NCBI GenBank assembly: GCA_017444615.1
Contig: JAFSWF010000071.1
Coordinates: 1-64,000, forward strand
Source: Paludibacteraceae bacterium
Lineage (GTDB): Bacteria > Bacteroidota > Bacteroidia > Bacteroidales > Paludibacteraceae
Direction of reading: 5' to 3'
Length of the DNA: 64,000 bases
The translations under genes were made by a program, and so were the position numbers. This document shows positions 55,256 through 63,890 of this stretch, piece after piece (position 1 is the first letter of the stretch; each line of letters begins with the position of its first letter). Under the pieces are notes generated by a model. The model was not told the DNA's origin. It did no database searches and was given only the letters and a program-made list of their open reading frames with translations.

Positions 55256-57774
55256 AAGATCATATAGGGTTTCGAATAACGTTCGTGTGGATTATCGAGG
55301 GTAATGATGCAATAGCCTTTGTGATGGATCTCCATTTGACCGTTACCATCTACCGGTTGCGCCTGAACCAGTCGGCCTAAGTTATCATAGACGCGGATAA
55401 TGGAGGGGTAGGAAACGGTGTAGTCCACTATATTGCCTCGCATTGTGAAAGGCGCTGATTCTGCTACCGACTCCGTGTCGGTTGTTTTAGCATAGTGGGT
55501 GATTTCGCCTATGCCATATGCGTACACACCGCGCACATCCGTTTTCTCGCCTTCAACGAAGAACTCACACCCGTTAGCGGTGTAATCGTATGGGAAGACG
55601 CGAATGGAGGTGGCATATTGATCATTGATAAAAATATCCAGAATAGAGTGGTCAAAGAACACATCCAGTTTGCAAACATCTCCTTTTTCCAGACCGGAAG
55701 GAATAACGCTGGTATAGATGCCGTCAAAGACGCCGATATCATTGGCACGACGACCGATGGTGGTCATGTCCACTACCAGACTCTTATCCGTTGGGTCTAT
55801 ATAGACTTGCATGCCGCCGTAGTTATTCTTGAGCAGTGTAAAGCCCACTTTAGCCTCTCCTACAGTGAAAGAAGTGCATAACTCGACCGAGCGACCCTCT
55901 ACCGGCGAGAGGTCAATCACCGTGTCAGGTAGCATTTGGCGATAAGGCATTTCTTTCCGTTCAGGCGTACGCATGTCGAAGAGACCCGAATACGGCGCTT
56001 GACAGAATTGTCCGCGGTCGTTGAGGTACCACTCGCGCGGGTAGGAGTATAAGTGCGCATACCCTAATGTATAATTGAGGGTGGTGCTGGCTTTATCCGG
56101 CACAATACCAAGGGCGATGGTCTTGCCGTCTTTTTGGAAGACAGTGGGCGAGAGAAGGCCGAAACCATCCTTTGCCATACCCGGCAGTTCAACGGTGAGT
56201 GGGCCTTGTGTAGGTACAAAATGTCCGCCACCGTCAATCCATCCAATCCAATAGAGGCAGCGCACGCCATAGGAAGTGGACATCGGGGTGCAGGTGAACA
56301 CCCATAGCCCATCCCGCAGGTGGGTCACATTAGGCATTTCCCAAAAATGTCCACAGTCGGCCATGGCGTCAACCTGGAAGAACTTATCGCCATCGCTGGA
56401 CCAGCGACCATCCCCTTCGTAGCGATGCAGAGTGATGAAGCCTAATCCACCACCGCCGCAACCGGCAATGATGTAAGGTCTACCATTAGCACGGAAGAAA
56501 TAAGGGTCACGGAAATCATCGTCATAGGAGCACCGAATACCTGGTGCCGCATGTTTGTGCCAATACTTGAGTCCCAGGTCTTTAGGCGAAGCGAACATTA
56601 GCTCGCAGTGGCTACCGTCATCGGGGTTTTCAGGATTAAAGGTCTCCATATTACCAATAGCCGAGTACAATGCCCATGGCGCACCGCCCGTTATCTCATC
56701 ATCCTGCACGATGCAGCCTGACCAACAACCTTTGATGTCGTATGTTTGGTCAGGCATGAGTGCCACCACTTCTTCACGCCAATGGAACAGATCCGGTGAA
56801 GAGATATGCCCCCAATGCAAGCGGCACATATAGGGTCCGTTACCATTCTTCTGGAAGAAGAGATGGTAGCGCCCGTCACTATAGGCCATACCATGCGATT
56901 CATTGGTCCAGCCTTGCGACGGCATACCATGGTATCGCGGGCGACAAACATCATTGGCGTAGGCTTCGATAGGAATATTGAAATTGCCTTCATTCTGCGG
57001 CACATTGGCTGCAATGTCCGGCATCGCCCAAATACCCGTATCAATACGAATCTCATCAATGATGCCGTTGAAATAATTGAGGGCAAACATACCTCCCATC
57101 ACATCCGTGGCGCTCTTGCCAATGAGCAGGGGTTTCTCTCCTACTGTAGCATCATACATACAACCGGTAGATGCCACTTCATTACCATTATCGTAGAAAT
57201 GGATTTCTTGATTATACCCATCGATGGTAGCTACGATGTGATGCCAGTCATTCCACCATAGTTTTTGGTCGCCGCCATCACACGTCACTTCCCATCCGGA
57301 GGAGTAACAACGGAAGCGATACCGTCCTTGGTTGCTGACTTGGAATACAAAGCCGGTATGTTTCTCATCGTCTATATTTCCAATGATGTCAGCATAGAGT
57401 TGGTGGTTGGGCGACATAGTGCCTTCAGTCATCATGGGATAGGTCTCTATTGCACACCAGAAACTGATGGTAAGAGTAGAGACAACGGAGTCTTTCATAT
57501 TCACGCCCAAGGCATTGTTATGAATGAGATGAGAGAAAGGCACTTCCGCGTATGATGAATACCCATCGGTTCGCAAACCGTTTCCTACTGCTGCAGGAAT
57601 ACTGATGGGAGTACGGCTACCATGGACGGTATACCATTCTCCGCTTGTAGTCTCTTGAATCTTGCCATCCACCACTTCCATCGGCAGGTGAACCTGTGCG
57701 GAAAGGTACGAAGGTACTATGTATAAGGTACAAAGTAGTAGAATGGCTATGATATGTAGGTTTGATGCTTTCAT
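55252..57774 (-). CDS. LamG + GH32-like protein with altered nucleophile motif
   Basis: 840 aa; signal peptide ending LSAQ. Residues about 30-250 form a LamG/concanavalin-like domain (STLTISFWCAIETYP, WHHIVATIDGYNQEIHFYDN). The GH32 propeller follows, but the nucleophile motif WMNDPNG reads WTNESHG, with Glu292 for Asp. RDP (422-424) and the acid/base Glu479 in FWEMPNV are kept, though the usual Cys after the Glu is Met. C-terminal beta sandwich (630-770), then a tail IRVYDNLGRLVQAQPVDG like type 9 sorting domains. Whether it hydrolyses or only binds fructan is open. Confidence 0.85.
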   Translation of the reverse strand: MKASNLHIIAILLLCTLYIVPSYLSAQVHLPMEVVDGKIQETTSGEWYTVHGSRTPISIPAAVGNGLRTDGYSSYAEVPFSHLIHNNALGVNMKDSVVSTLTISFWCAIETYPMMTEGTMSPNHQLYADIIGNIDDEKHTGFVFQVSNQGRYRFRCYSSGWEVTCDGGDQKLWWNDWHHIVATIDGYNQEIHFYDNGNEVASTGCMYDATVGEKPLLIGKSATDVMGGMFALNYFNGIIDEIRIDTGIWAMPDIAANVPQNEGNFNIPIEAYANDVCRPRYHGMPSQGWTNESHGMAYSDGRYHLFFQKNGNGPYMCRLHWGHISSPDLFHWREEVVALMPDQTYDIKGCWSGCIVQDDEITGGAPWALYSAIGNMETFNPENPDDGSHCELMFASPKDLGLKYWHKHAAPGIRCSYDDDFRDPYFFRANGRPYIIAGCGGGGLGFITLHRYEGDGRWSSDGDKFFQVDAMADCGHFWEMPNVTHLRDGLWVFTCTPMSTSYGVRCLYWIGWIDGGGHFVPTQGPLTVELPGMAKDGFGLLSPTVFQKDGKTIALGIVPDKASTTLNYTLGYAHLYSYPREWYLNDRGQFCQAPYSGLFDMRTPERKEMPYRQMLPDTVIDLSPVEGRSVELCTSFTVGEAKVGFTLLKNNYGGMQVYIDPTDKSLVVDMTTIGRRANDIGVFDGIYTSVIPSGLEKGDVCKLDVFFDHSILDIFINDQYATSIRVFPYDYTANGCEFFVEGEKTDVRGVYAYGIGEITHYAKTTDTESVAESAPFTMRGNIVDYTVSYPSIIRVYDNLGRLVQAQPVDGNGQMEIHHKGYCIITLDNPHERYSKPYMIL
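57715..57735. repeat. three 7-bp units forming a signal-peptide core
   Basis: TACTATG, TATAAGG, TACAAAG; encodes LCTLYIVP. Confidence 0.75.
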
Positions 57775-57775
57775 A

Positions 57776-58960
57776 TTATTTGCGCAAACTTTCCAAAATA
57801 TTTTCCGTCAATCGCTCTATCTGGTATTGGTAGGTATTGCCATCATCTTTTGCCCACTCATAGCAACCTAATCCCATTGCTACAATGCGTCCGCGGTACA
57901 CCTCCGTGGGATCAAAGTCCACGAGACCGATGATGTTGAGGTCGGTGTATTGTCCCCATGTAGCCAATGCGGTCGATTTGGTAGCCAATTCCCATCCGCG
58001 AATCTTATCGGAACCGGAAGTGAACTTAATCTTGGATAAATCCCATAGGCAGTTATGGTCTTCTCGTACGCCGGCGCTAAGCATCGGGTAGGAGGTGTAC
58101 TCATACTCATTGAAATAATCGAGTGTCATTCCTTCGAAGAACGCATGTCCGCGGTGGTCATAGACAGTTTCAGTGCTATAGCCCAAGCAAGCGTTCATGG
58201 TCCACACATCGGCTCCCCAGCCACCATCGCCGGTAGAAACCTGATTAGGACGTTGGTCTTCGGTCAGACGGCCTACGGCGGTTAGCAGTTGGGTAGCATG
58301 GTTCGAGAGGAAGAGGTGTCCACCTTCGCCCATAAAGGCTTTTAGATTAGCGATAAACACAGGATCATTGAATCCGCCGGATAGGTTCTGCCAGCCCTCT
58401 ACCATTCCTTTGCGGTCTATGTGAATCCACAAGCACCCTACTTCATCCAAATTAACCTTGTCCAGTTCCCACATGTCAATGAACCGTCCTCTATTGCTCC
58501 GTACATACTCGCGTTCAAACCACTCGGCTGCGGCGCGCTCGTCATCATCCGCTAAATCGCCAATAGAGGGAGCGGACATCACATAACCCACATGGATGGG
58601 TTTATCATATTGAACGCGCACACGCACAGATACACCTTCGGAAACGATGGAGTCTTTGTACCGTATTTTGACGGTGTAGAGCACATCCTCATTAGGAGTG
58701 ACATGGCGCACGGTGTAGGAAGTCATCAACGAGTCTATATTGAGCGGATTCTCGCCGTTTCGCGCTACCTGCATACCGCACATGGTGCTATCCACATCCA
58801 TGTCCCAGGTCAGATAAACAGTACGACCTTCGCTGGTGTATTGGAGATTATACACTTTCTTTCGTCCTAAGTTAGCAGGCGGCTCCAATTCCACATGCGT
58901 ACAGGAAGCGAAGAAAACGCTTGTCAAAACAAATAAGATGATTGAACGAAAATGATTCAT
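57776..58960 (-). CDS. DUF4960-like surface glycan-binding lipoprotein (BT1761-type)
   Basis: 394 aa. Lipobox FFASC. Residues 40-120 form a fibronectin/Ig-like domain (VYNLQYTSEGRTVYLTWDMD, TVKIRYKDSI); the rest is DUF4960-like: DDDERAAAEWFEREYV, WIHIDRKG, GEGGHLFLSNHATQLLTAVGRL, DHRGHAFFEG, EDHNCLWDL, GRIVAMGLGCYEWA. Its place directly after SusD is that of the levan surface glycan-binding protein in B. thetaiotaomicron, and it is the best candidate for that role here. Confidence 0.8.
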   Translation of the reverse strand: MNHFRSIILFVLTSVFFASCTHVELEPPANLGRKKVYNLQYTSEGRTVYLTWDMDVDSTMCGMQVARNGENPLNIDSLMTSYTVRHVTPNEDVLYTVKIRYKDSIVSEGVSVRVRVQYDKPIHVGYVMSAPSIGDLADDDERAAAEWFEREYVRSNRGRFIDMWELDKVNLDEVGCLWIHIDRKGMVEGWQNLSGGFNDPVFIANLKAFMGEGGHLFLSNHATQLLTAVGRLTEDQRPNQVSTGDGGWGADVWTMNACLGYSTETVYDHRGHAFFEGMTLDYFNEYEYTSYPMLSAGVREDHNCLWDLSKIKFTSGSDKIRGWELATKSTALATWGQYTDLNIIGLVDFDPTEVYRGRIVAMGLGCYEWAKDDGNTYQYQIERLTENILESLRK

Positions 58961-58991
58961 AGTATAATTTTTAGTGACAGTGTCACGTTAA

Positions 58992-59023
58992 ATTGTTAAT
59001 TCGTTAAACTGTTAAGCTGTTAT
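58992..59023. repeat. four-copy 8-bp GTTAA array
   Basis: ATTGTTAA, TTCGTTAA, ACTGTTAA, GCTGTTAT; covers the susD stop. Just before it, GTGACAGTGTCAC is a small perfect palindrome. Confidence 0.75.
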
Positions 59024-60672
59024 TTATAGAGCCCGTCTGCTGTGCGTACTTCTTCGATAGGAGTAGGCATATAGACATTCTGTTCAGAGAGGGAAGCGCC
59101 TCTAAGGTAAGAGCGCAGTTCGGATTCAGATTGATAGTATGCATTCATCGTCTCGACGGCAATGCCCCAACGGCAGAGGTCGAACCAACGGTGTCCCTCC
59201 ATGGCCAGTTCTATACGACGCTCCATGCGCACGGCTTTGCGGGCGTAGTCTTGTGTCCAACCGGCAGATGGGTATTCGCCTACCTTGTAGTTCGTGATCA
59301 TCGGATTGAGATCAACCGGCGAGTAATACGGATCGATGGAGCGAGCCGCTTTTTCTCGAATCATATTGATGTGCTGGCGCGCAATGTCCAAGTTCTTATT
59401 CTGCTCAATCAGCGCCTCTGCATACAGCAGGATAATATCCGCATAGCGGAGGAAGATGAAATTGAGGTTGCTTGCGCCCCATGGGAAGCCACGAACCATT
59501 TGGTCTGATTCGGGTTCTACGAGCCATTTCTTGCCGCTGAACTCGCCATAGATGTCATAGGCACGGCACCATTTGCGGGTGTACAAGTGTCCACGGAAAG
59601 GCAGACCAATACGAGCGATAGTGAAATCAACACGGGGGTCTGTATTGCCTTTGTAACCGCCATTCATACGGTTAGTACCTCCTTGAGGTGCTACGGCCGG
59701 GTCCAAATACGGCAGACCGTTTGCATCTGTGCGGAAACAATCTGCCAGATCTTGGGAGGCAATGAAGAAATCATCCCCCGTGCCGTACAGGTTACCGTCC
59801 GAATAAGTTGTATTGAGCAGGTTGGACCAGTTGATTTGACCGAAGTCGCTGGTAACGACGCATTGGAGAGCAATGATGGATTCGTATTGGTTGTCAAACT
59901 CAATCTTGGACATGTCGGCGAAGTTATTGTAGAGTTGGTACTTGCCGGATTGAATCACCAACGCCGCATATTTCTCTACCATAGGCCAGTCGCTCAATTG
60001 TGCGCTTATCTTCGCCATCAGAGCCGCTGCAGTGTATTTATTGAACCGCGCGGGGGAGAGTGACTCTTCCTCCATTATAAGGAAGGCTTTTTCCAAATCT
60101 TGCTGCAGCATACGCATAATACTATCTTGGGTATAGACGTCATTGCGCACGAAACTCGGGTCCTCTGTATAGGTGAAATAAGGTACATGCTTGAAGATAC
60201 GCACCATGTCGAAATAGTACCAAGCACGTAGAATCATTAACTCACCCCGCATCTGGTCTATATGTGCGATGTTGGATATCTCGTCCAAAGCTTTCATTGC
60301 TTTGTGGACACGCGTGATACCATAGAAATCATTTTTCCATTTATCTTCAAGGCTGACATTATCGCTATTGATGATGCCCACTTCCAATTGGTGGATGTTG
60401 GCCTCCATTGTGATGGCGCCACCACCTTTATAAGCATCATCTGAACGGACGTCAAAGATCCAGTTGGTACTCGGTCCTGCAAAGGCCTCGTTATTACCGA
60501 AGTAGTGTGCATTCAAACCGGCATATGCCGCTGCCAACAGACCTTCTACGGAGTTATCATCCAACTGATCAGCGGTGAAAGCACCATAGGGTTCTTGGTT
60601 CAGCAGACTGTCGCAACTGATTAAGGTCAGTGCGGCGAACAAAAATATACAAATTTTGCTTTTCATATTCAT
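59020..60672 (-). CDS. susD: SusD/RagB family nutrient-binding lipoprotein
   Basis: 550 aa. Lipobox LISCD. N-terminal TPR-type helices, then LRAWYYFDMVRIFKHVPYF, FIFLRYADIILLYAEALIEQ and the terminal RRIELAMEGHRWFDLCRWG, all SusD hallmarks. Forms the lid of the SusC barrel and binds fructan oligosaccharides. 13 bp after susC. Confidence 0.96.
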   Translation of the reverse strand: MNMKSKICIFLFAALTLISCDSLLNQEPYGAFTADQLDDNSVEGLLAAAYAGLNAHYFGNNEAFAGPSTNWIFDVRSDDAYKGGGAITMEANIHQLEVGIINSDNVSLEDKWKNDFYGITRVHKAMKALDEISNIAHIDQMRGELMILRAWYYFDMVRIFKHVPYFTYTEDPSFVRNDVYTQDSIMRMLQQDLEKAFLIMEEESLSPARFNKYTAAALMAKISAQLSDWPMVEKYAALVIQSGKYQLYNNFADMSKIEFDNQYESIIALQCVVTSDFGQINWSNLLNTTYSDGNLYGTGDDFFIASQDLADCFRTDANGLPYLDPAVAPQGGTNRMNGGYKGNTDPRVDFTIARIGLPFRGHLYTRKWCRAYDIYGEFSGKKWLVEPESDQMVRGFPWGASNLNFIFLRYADIILLYAEALIEQNKNLDIARQHINMIREKAARSIDPYYSPVDLNPMITNYKVGEYPSAGWTQDYARKAVRMERRIELAMEGHRWFDLCRWGIAVETMNAYYQSESELRSYLRGASLSEQNVYMPTPIEEVRTADGLYK

Positions 60673-60685
60673 CTTCGGTTAGGAG

Positions 60686-63600
60686 TTAAAAACTGAAATT
60701 GACGCCCATAGTAAAGTTACGGGAACGTGGGTAAGGTCCGTTATCGATGCGTGCTCCCCAAGTGCCTAATGGCAATTCGGGGTCCAAACCGGTATAGCGC
60801 GTGATGGTAAAGAGGTTCTCAATCTGGAAATGCACATTGACTGATTGCGCATGAATGGCTTTCACGGCTTTGTTAGGCAGATCGTATGCCAGTTTGAGAT
60901 ATTTCATCTTGACGTAACTTCCATCCTCTACGTAATAGGTGGACATTCGCATTTCATTATTGACATCGGTAGCACTGATAGCAGGGATGGTGGCATCGGT
61001 ATTTGCCATGCTCCATGCATTGAGGATGTCCACGCTGCGGTTGGAGCTGCGGTCGCCGTAACTCATGAAGTGCAACTGACGCTTGGTGGAGTTGATGACA
61101 TCAAAGCCCATTTCGGAATAGAAGAACATCGACAGGGAGAAACCTTTGTATTTGAAATCAAGATTGAGACCTAACGATACATTGGGGTTCGGGTCACCGA
61201 TAATACATTGGTCTTTCTCGTCAATATAACCGTTTCCGTCAATGTCGCGGTAGCGAATACGGCCTAAGCCTTTTCCTTGTTGGTCTGCATGGTTCGCCAC
61301 TTCTTCCATTGTACGGAAAAGGCCGTCGGCTACATAACCATAGTACACACCCATCGGTTGACCAACCATCAAGCGCACATCTCCACCCATCGATTGCGTA
61401 AAGTCGTTGAGTTTGACGACGGTATTTTTATAATGTCCTAAGTTCAAGTTTCCGGACCATGTGAAGCCGTTGTAATTAGGGCTATGATAATCGACATTCA
61501 GTTCCACACCCATATTGCGCATGTCACCTGTATTGGCTACGTAAGATGCACCTTCACCTGCGGTGGATAGTACGGGCGGAACGGTGATCATGTCTTTGGT
61601 CTCTTTGAGATACCAGTCAAAATTGACGGTGAGCGAATTATTGAAGAATCCCAAGTCCAAACCTACGTTCGTTTGCGTAGTGGTCTCCCATCGCAGATCC
61701 TTATTACCGGTGGAAGCCAATGCAATACCTGCAATCGGGGTCTCATTCGTTCCGTTCAGGTCGTAATAGGCGTTGCCTGCGTAAACGTAGGTACTATAGG
61801 AAGCGTAGTTATTGCTGATAGCCGCGTTACCATTCTGTCCCCAACTTACGCGAATCTTTGCATCGGTGAACCATTGTTGCTGCGGGAAGAAAGGTTCTGC
61901 AGTAAAACGCCAAGCTGCCGAGACTGCAGGGAAAATGCCGGCGTTATTCTCTTTGGCCAAGCGAGAGGTAGCATCGCGACGAAGTGTGGCACTAATGAGA
62001 TAGCGGTCCGCATAGTTATAGTCGGCTTTCGCGAAGACGGAAAACAGCGCCCATGTTTGCTTACCACCGCCGTTGGTGGCTGTTGTGGCATCACCGGCAT
62101 CGATGGTCATGAAGTGCTCTGTCTCAAAGATGTAAGATTGACGCGAGGCTCCAATTGATTGATATTTATAACTGATAGCCTCTGTACCTAACAACGCATT
62201 CACATGATGTTTTTCCTTAAACACGTTGGAGTAAGCAATGGTGTTAGTCCAGGTCCAAGTGTCGCCTGTTCCATAGTCACGTCCCACTGATGCAATGTCG
62301 GAGGGATTAACACGTCTATTGAGGTTATCATTCAGGTATTGAATATGCTCAATACCGATGTTCGTTTTAATGTACAGACCTTTAACCCACGGATTGACTT
62401 CCAAGAAGGCATTTCCAAAGATACGCCAAGAGTCGGAGGAGTTGTTCTTTCCGTTTTCAATGATTTGTACCGGGTTAGCAAGATCTGAGTTGACGAGTGT
62501 CAACGGGCTGGTAAACTTACCATCCAAATCTCGAACAGGAATGGCCGGATGTTGACGCATCGCCAAGAAGGGTATGCCGCCGTCAGAGTTGGTACCATAG
62601 CCGTTACCTTTCCATTTGGCCACCATGAGGTTCTCGCCGCCTTTGACCCATTTGCCGAGTTTGAAATCACTATTAATACGGGCGGTGAAGCGCTCGTAGT
62701 AACTCTCTTTAATCAAACCTTGCTGGTTCATATAGTTGCCGGAGAAATAGAAACCTCCCTTTTGCGTATTAAGGGCCACATTGGCATTCACATTGTGGGT
62801 CCATGCGGTACGGTACACCTCATCCTGCCAATTGGTGTTGGAAGAGGGCACTTTGTTTTTATCATCCAAATACTGAATTAGGACGGGTTGTCCGCTCACT
62901 TCTGTATAGAAAAGATGCGACGGGATGATGCCTGCGTTTTTATAGGCAGCCCAGTACGCTTGTCCCCATTGGTCAGCGTTGAGCATTTGGAAGGTGCGAG
63001 CTACCGTTTGTGCCGTAGCGGAGTAACCTATATTAACATTCAGTTTTTCGCCTTTAGCATTTTTCGTAGTGATGATTACTACACCATTAGACGCGCGCGA
63101 ACCATATATAGAAGCACTCGCAGCATCCTTGAGGACTTGAATAGACTCAATGTCAGCCGGGTTAAGGGAGTTGAGGTTCTCCGAAGTGGGCACACCATCA
63201 ATAATGTACAATGGTTCGCAGGAGTTCATTGTACCCATACCACGAATACGAATACTACTACCGCTTGAACCCGGTGCGGCATCGGAAATGATCTGCACGC
63301 CGGCTAAACGTCCTTGTAGGGAACTGACCATGTTGGCGTTACTTTCGCTGATGGCAGTATTCATATCCATCACTGCTACCGAACCCGTCAAATCAGCCTT
63401 ACGCTGCGTGGTATAACCGGTCACGATCACTTCCTCGAGCACCTCTGCGTCTTCTGCCAAACGAATCTGCAGGTTGGTTCCGGCGGCTAAGGTCTGTGTT
63501 TTATAACCTACATAAGAAACGGAGAGCGTGGCTCCGGCAGCAACGGGTAACGTAAACTTACCATCATAATCGGTGATGGTACCATTTTCGGTTCCCACCT

Positions 63601-63748
63601 CTAAGACAGAAGCGCCAATAATCGGTTCTCCGGTCTCAGCCTCTACTACAAAACCAGTTGCTGTTGTTTGAGCGAGAATTGACATTCCTCCTACTAACAA
63701 CAGCATCACGGTGGTTAAAAAAAGTCGTTTTTGTGTCTTCATCTGCAT
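60686..63748 (-). CDS. susC: SusC/RagA TonB-linked outer-membrane transporter
   Basis: 1020 aa. Signal peptide ending ILAQ, carboxypeptidase-like domain (VVEAETGEPIIGASVLE), TonB box EEVIVTGYTTQRKADLTGSV, plug (RIRGMGTMNSCEPLYIIDGVP, YGSRASNGVVIITTK), beta barrel ending in NFTMGVNFSF. There is no N-terminal STN domain, which argues against anti-sigma control and fits regulation by the AraC-type protein upstream. Shares the fructan operon with SusD. Confidence 0.97.
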   Translation of the reverse strand: MQMKTQKRLFLTTVMLLLVGGMSILAQTTATGFVVEAETGEPIIGASVLEVGTENGTITDYDGKFTLPVAAGATLSVSYVGYKTQTLAAGTNLQIRLAEDAEVLEEVIVTGYTTQRKADLTGSVAVMDMNTAISESNANMVSSLQGRLAGVQIISDAAPGSSGSSIRIRGMGTMNSCEPLYIIDGVPTSENLNSLNPADIESIQVLKDAASASIYGSRASNGVVIITTKNAKGEKLNVNIGYSATAQTVARTFQMLNADQWGQAYWAAYKNAGIIPSHLFYTEVSGQPVLIQYLDDKNKVPSSNTNWQDEVYRTAWTHNVNANVALNTQKGGFYFSGNYMNQQGLIKESYYERFTARINSDFKLGKWVKGGENLMVAKWKGNGYGTNSDGGIPFLAMRQHPAIPVRDLDGKFTSPLTLVNSDLANPVQIIENGKNNSSDSWRIFGNAFLEVNPWVKGLYIKTNIGIEHIQYLNDNLNRRVNPSDIASVGRDYGTGDTWTWTNTIAYSNVFKEKHHVNALLGTEAISYKYQSIGASRQSYIFETEHFMTIDAGDATTATNGGGKQTWALFSVFAKADYNYADRYLISATLRRDATSRLAKENNAGIFPAVSAAWRFTAEPFFPQQQWFTDAKIRVSWGQNGNAAISNNYASYSTYVYAGNAYYDLNGTNETPIAGIALASTGNKDLRWETTTQTNVGLDLGFFNNSLTVNFDWYLKETKDMITVPPVLSTAGEGASYVANTGDMRNMGVELNVDYHSPNYNGFTWSGNLNLGHYKNTVVKLNDFTQSMGGDVRLMVGQPMGVYYGYVADGLFRTMEEVANHADQQGKGLGRIRYRDIDGNGYIDEKDQCIIGDPNPNVSLGLNLDFKYKGFSLSMFFYSEMGFDVINSTKRQLHFMSYGDRSSNRSVDILNAWSMANTDATIPAISATDVNNEMRMSTYYVEDGSYVKMKYLKLAYDLPNKAVKAIHAQSVNVHFQIENLFTITRYTGLDPELPLGTWGARIDNGPYPRSRNFTMGVNFSF

Positions 63749-63770
63749 AATAGGGATTGCATTGGTACTG

Positions 63771-63802
63771 CAAAAGTACTACAATCTATGCGTACGTGCA
63801 AA
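63771..63802 (-). promoter_or_regulatory. Bacteroides-type promoter of the fructan operon
   Basis: Minus strand: TTTG, 20-nt spacer, TACTTTTG; full match. Very short leader (about 16 nt). Confidence 0.75.
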
Positions 63803-63808
63803 TAAATA

Positions 63809-63865
63809 TGTTGCAAAAAATGCCTTGTTTGTTACACTGCAACAAATCTTACATATTTTGCAACA
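63809..63865. promoter_or_regulatory. candidate operator: three TGCAACA heptamers
   Basis: TGCAACA occurs at 63838 and 63859 as direct repeats 21 bp apart (two helical turns) and inverted at 63809. The set lies 6 bp beyond the -33 box of the susC promoter, where an activator would bind. The AraC-type regulator gene is immediately next to it. Confidence 0.55.
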
Positions 63866-63890
63866 TTTAGCATATTCTATTTGGTGGATT

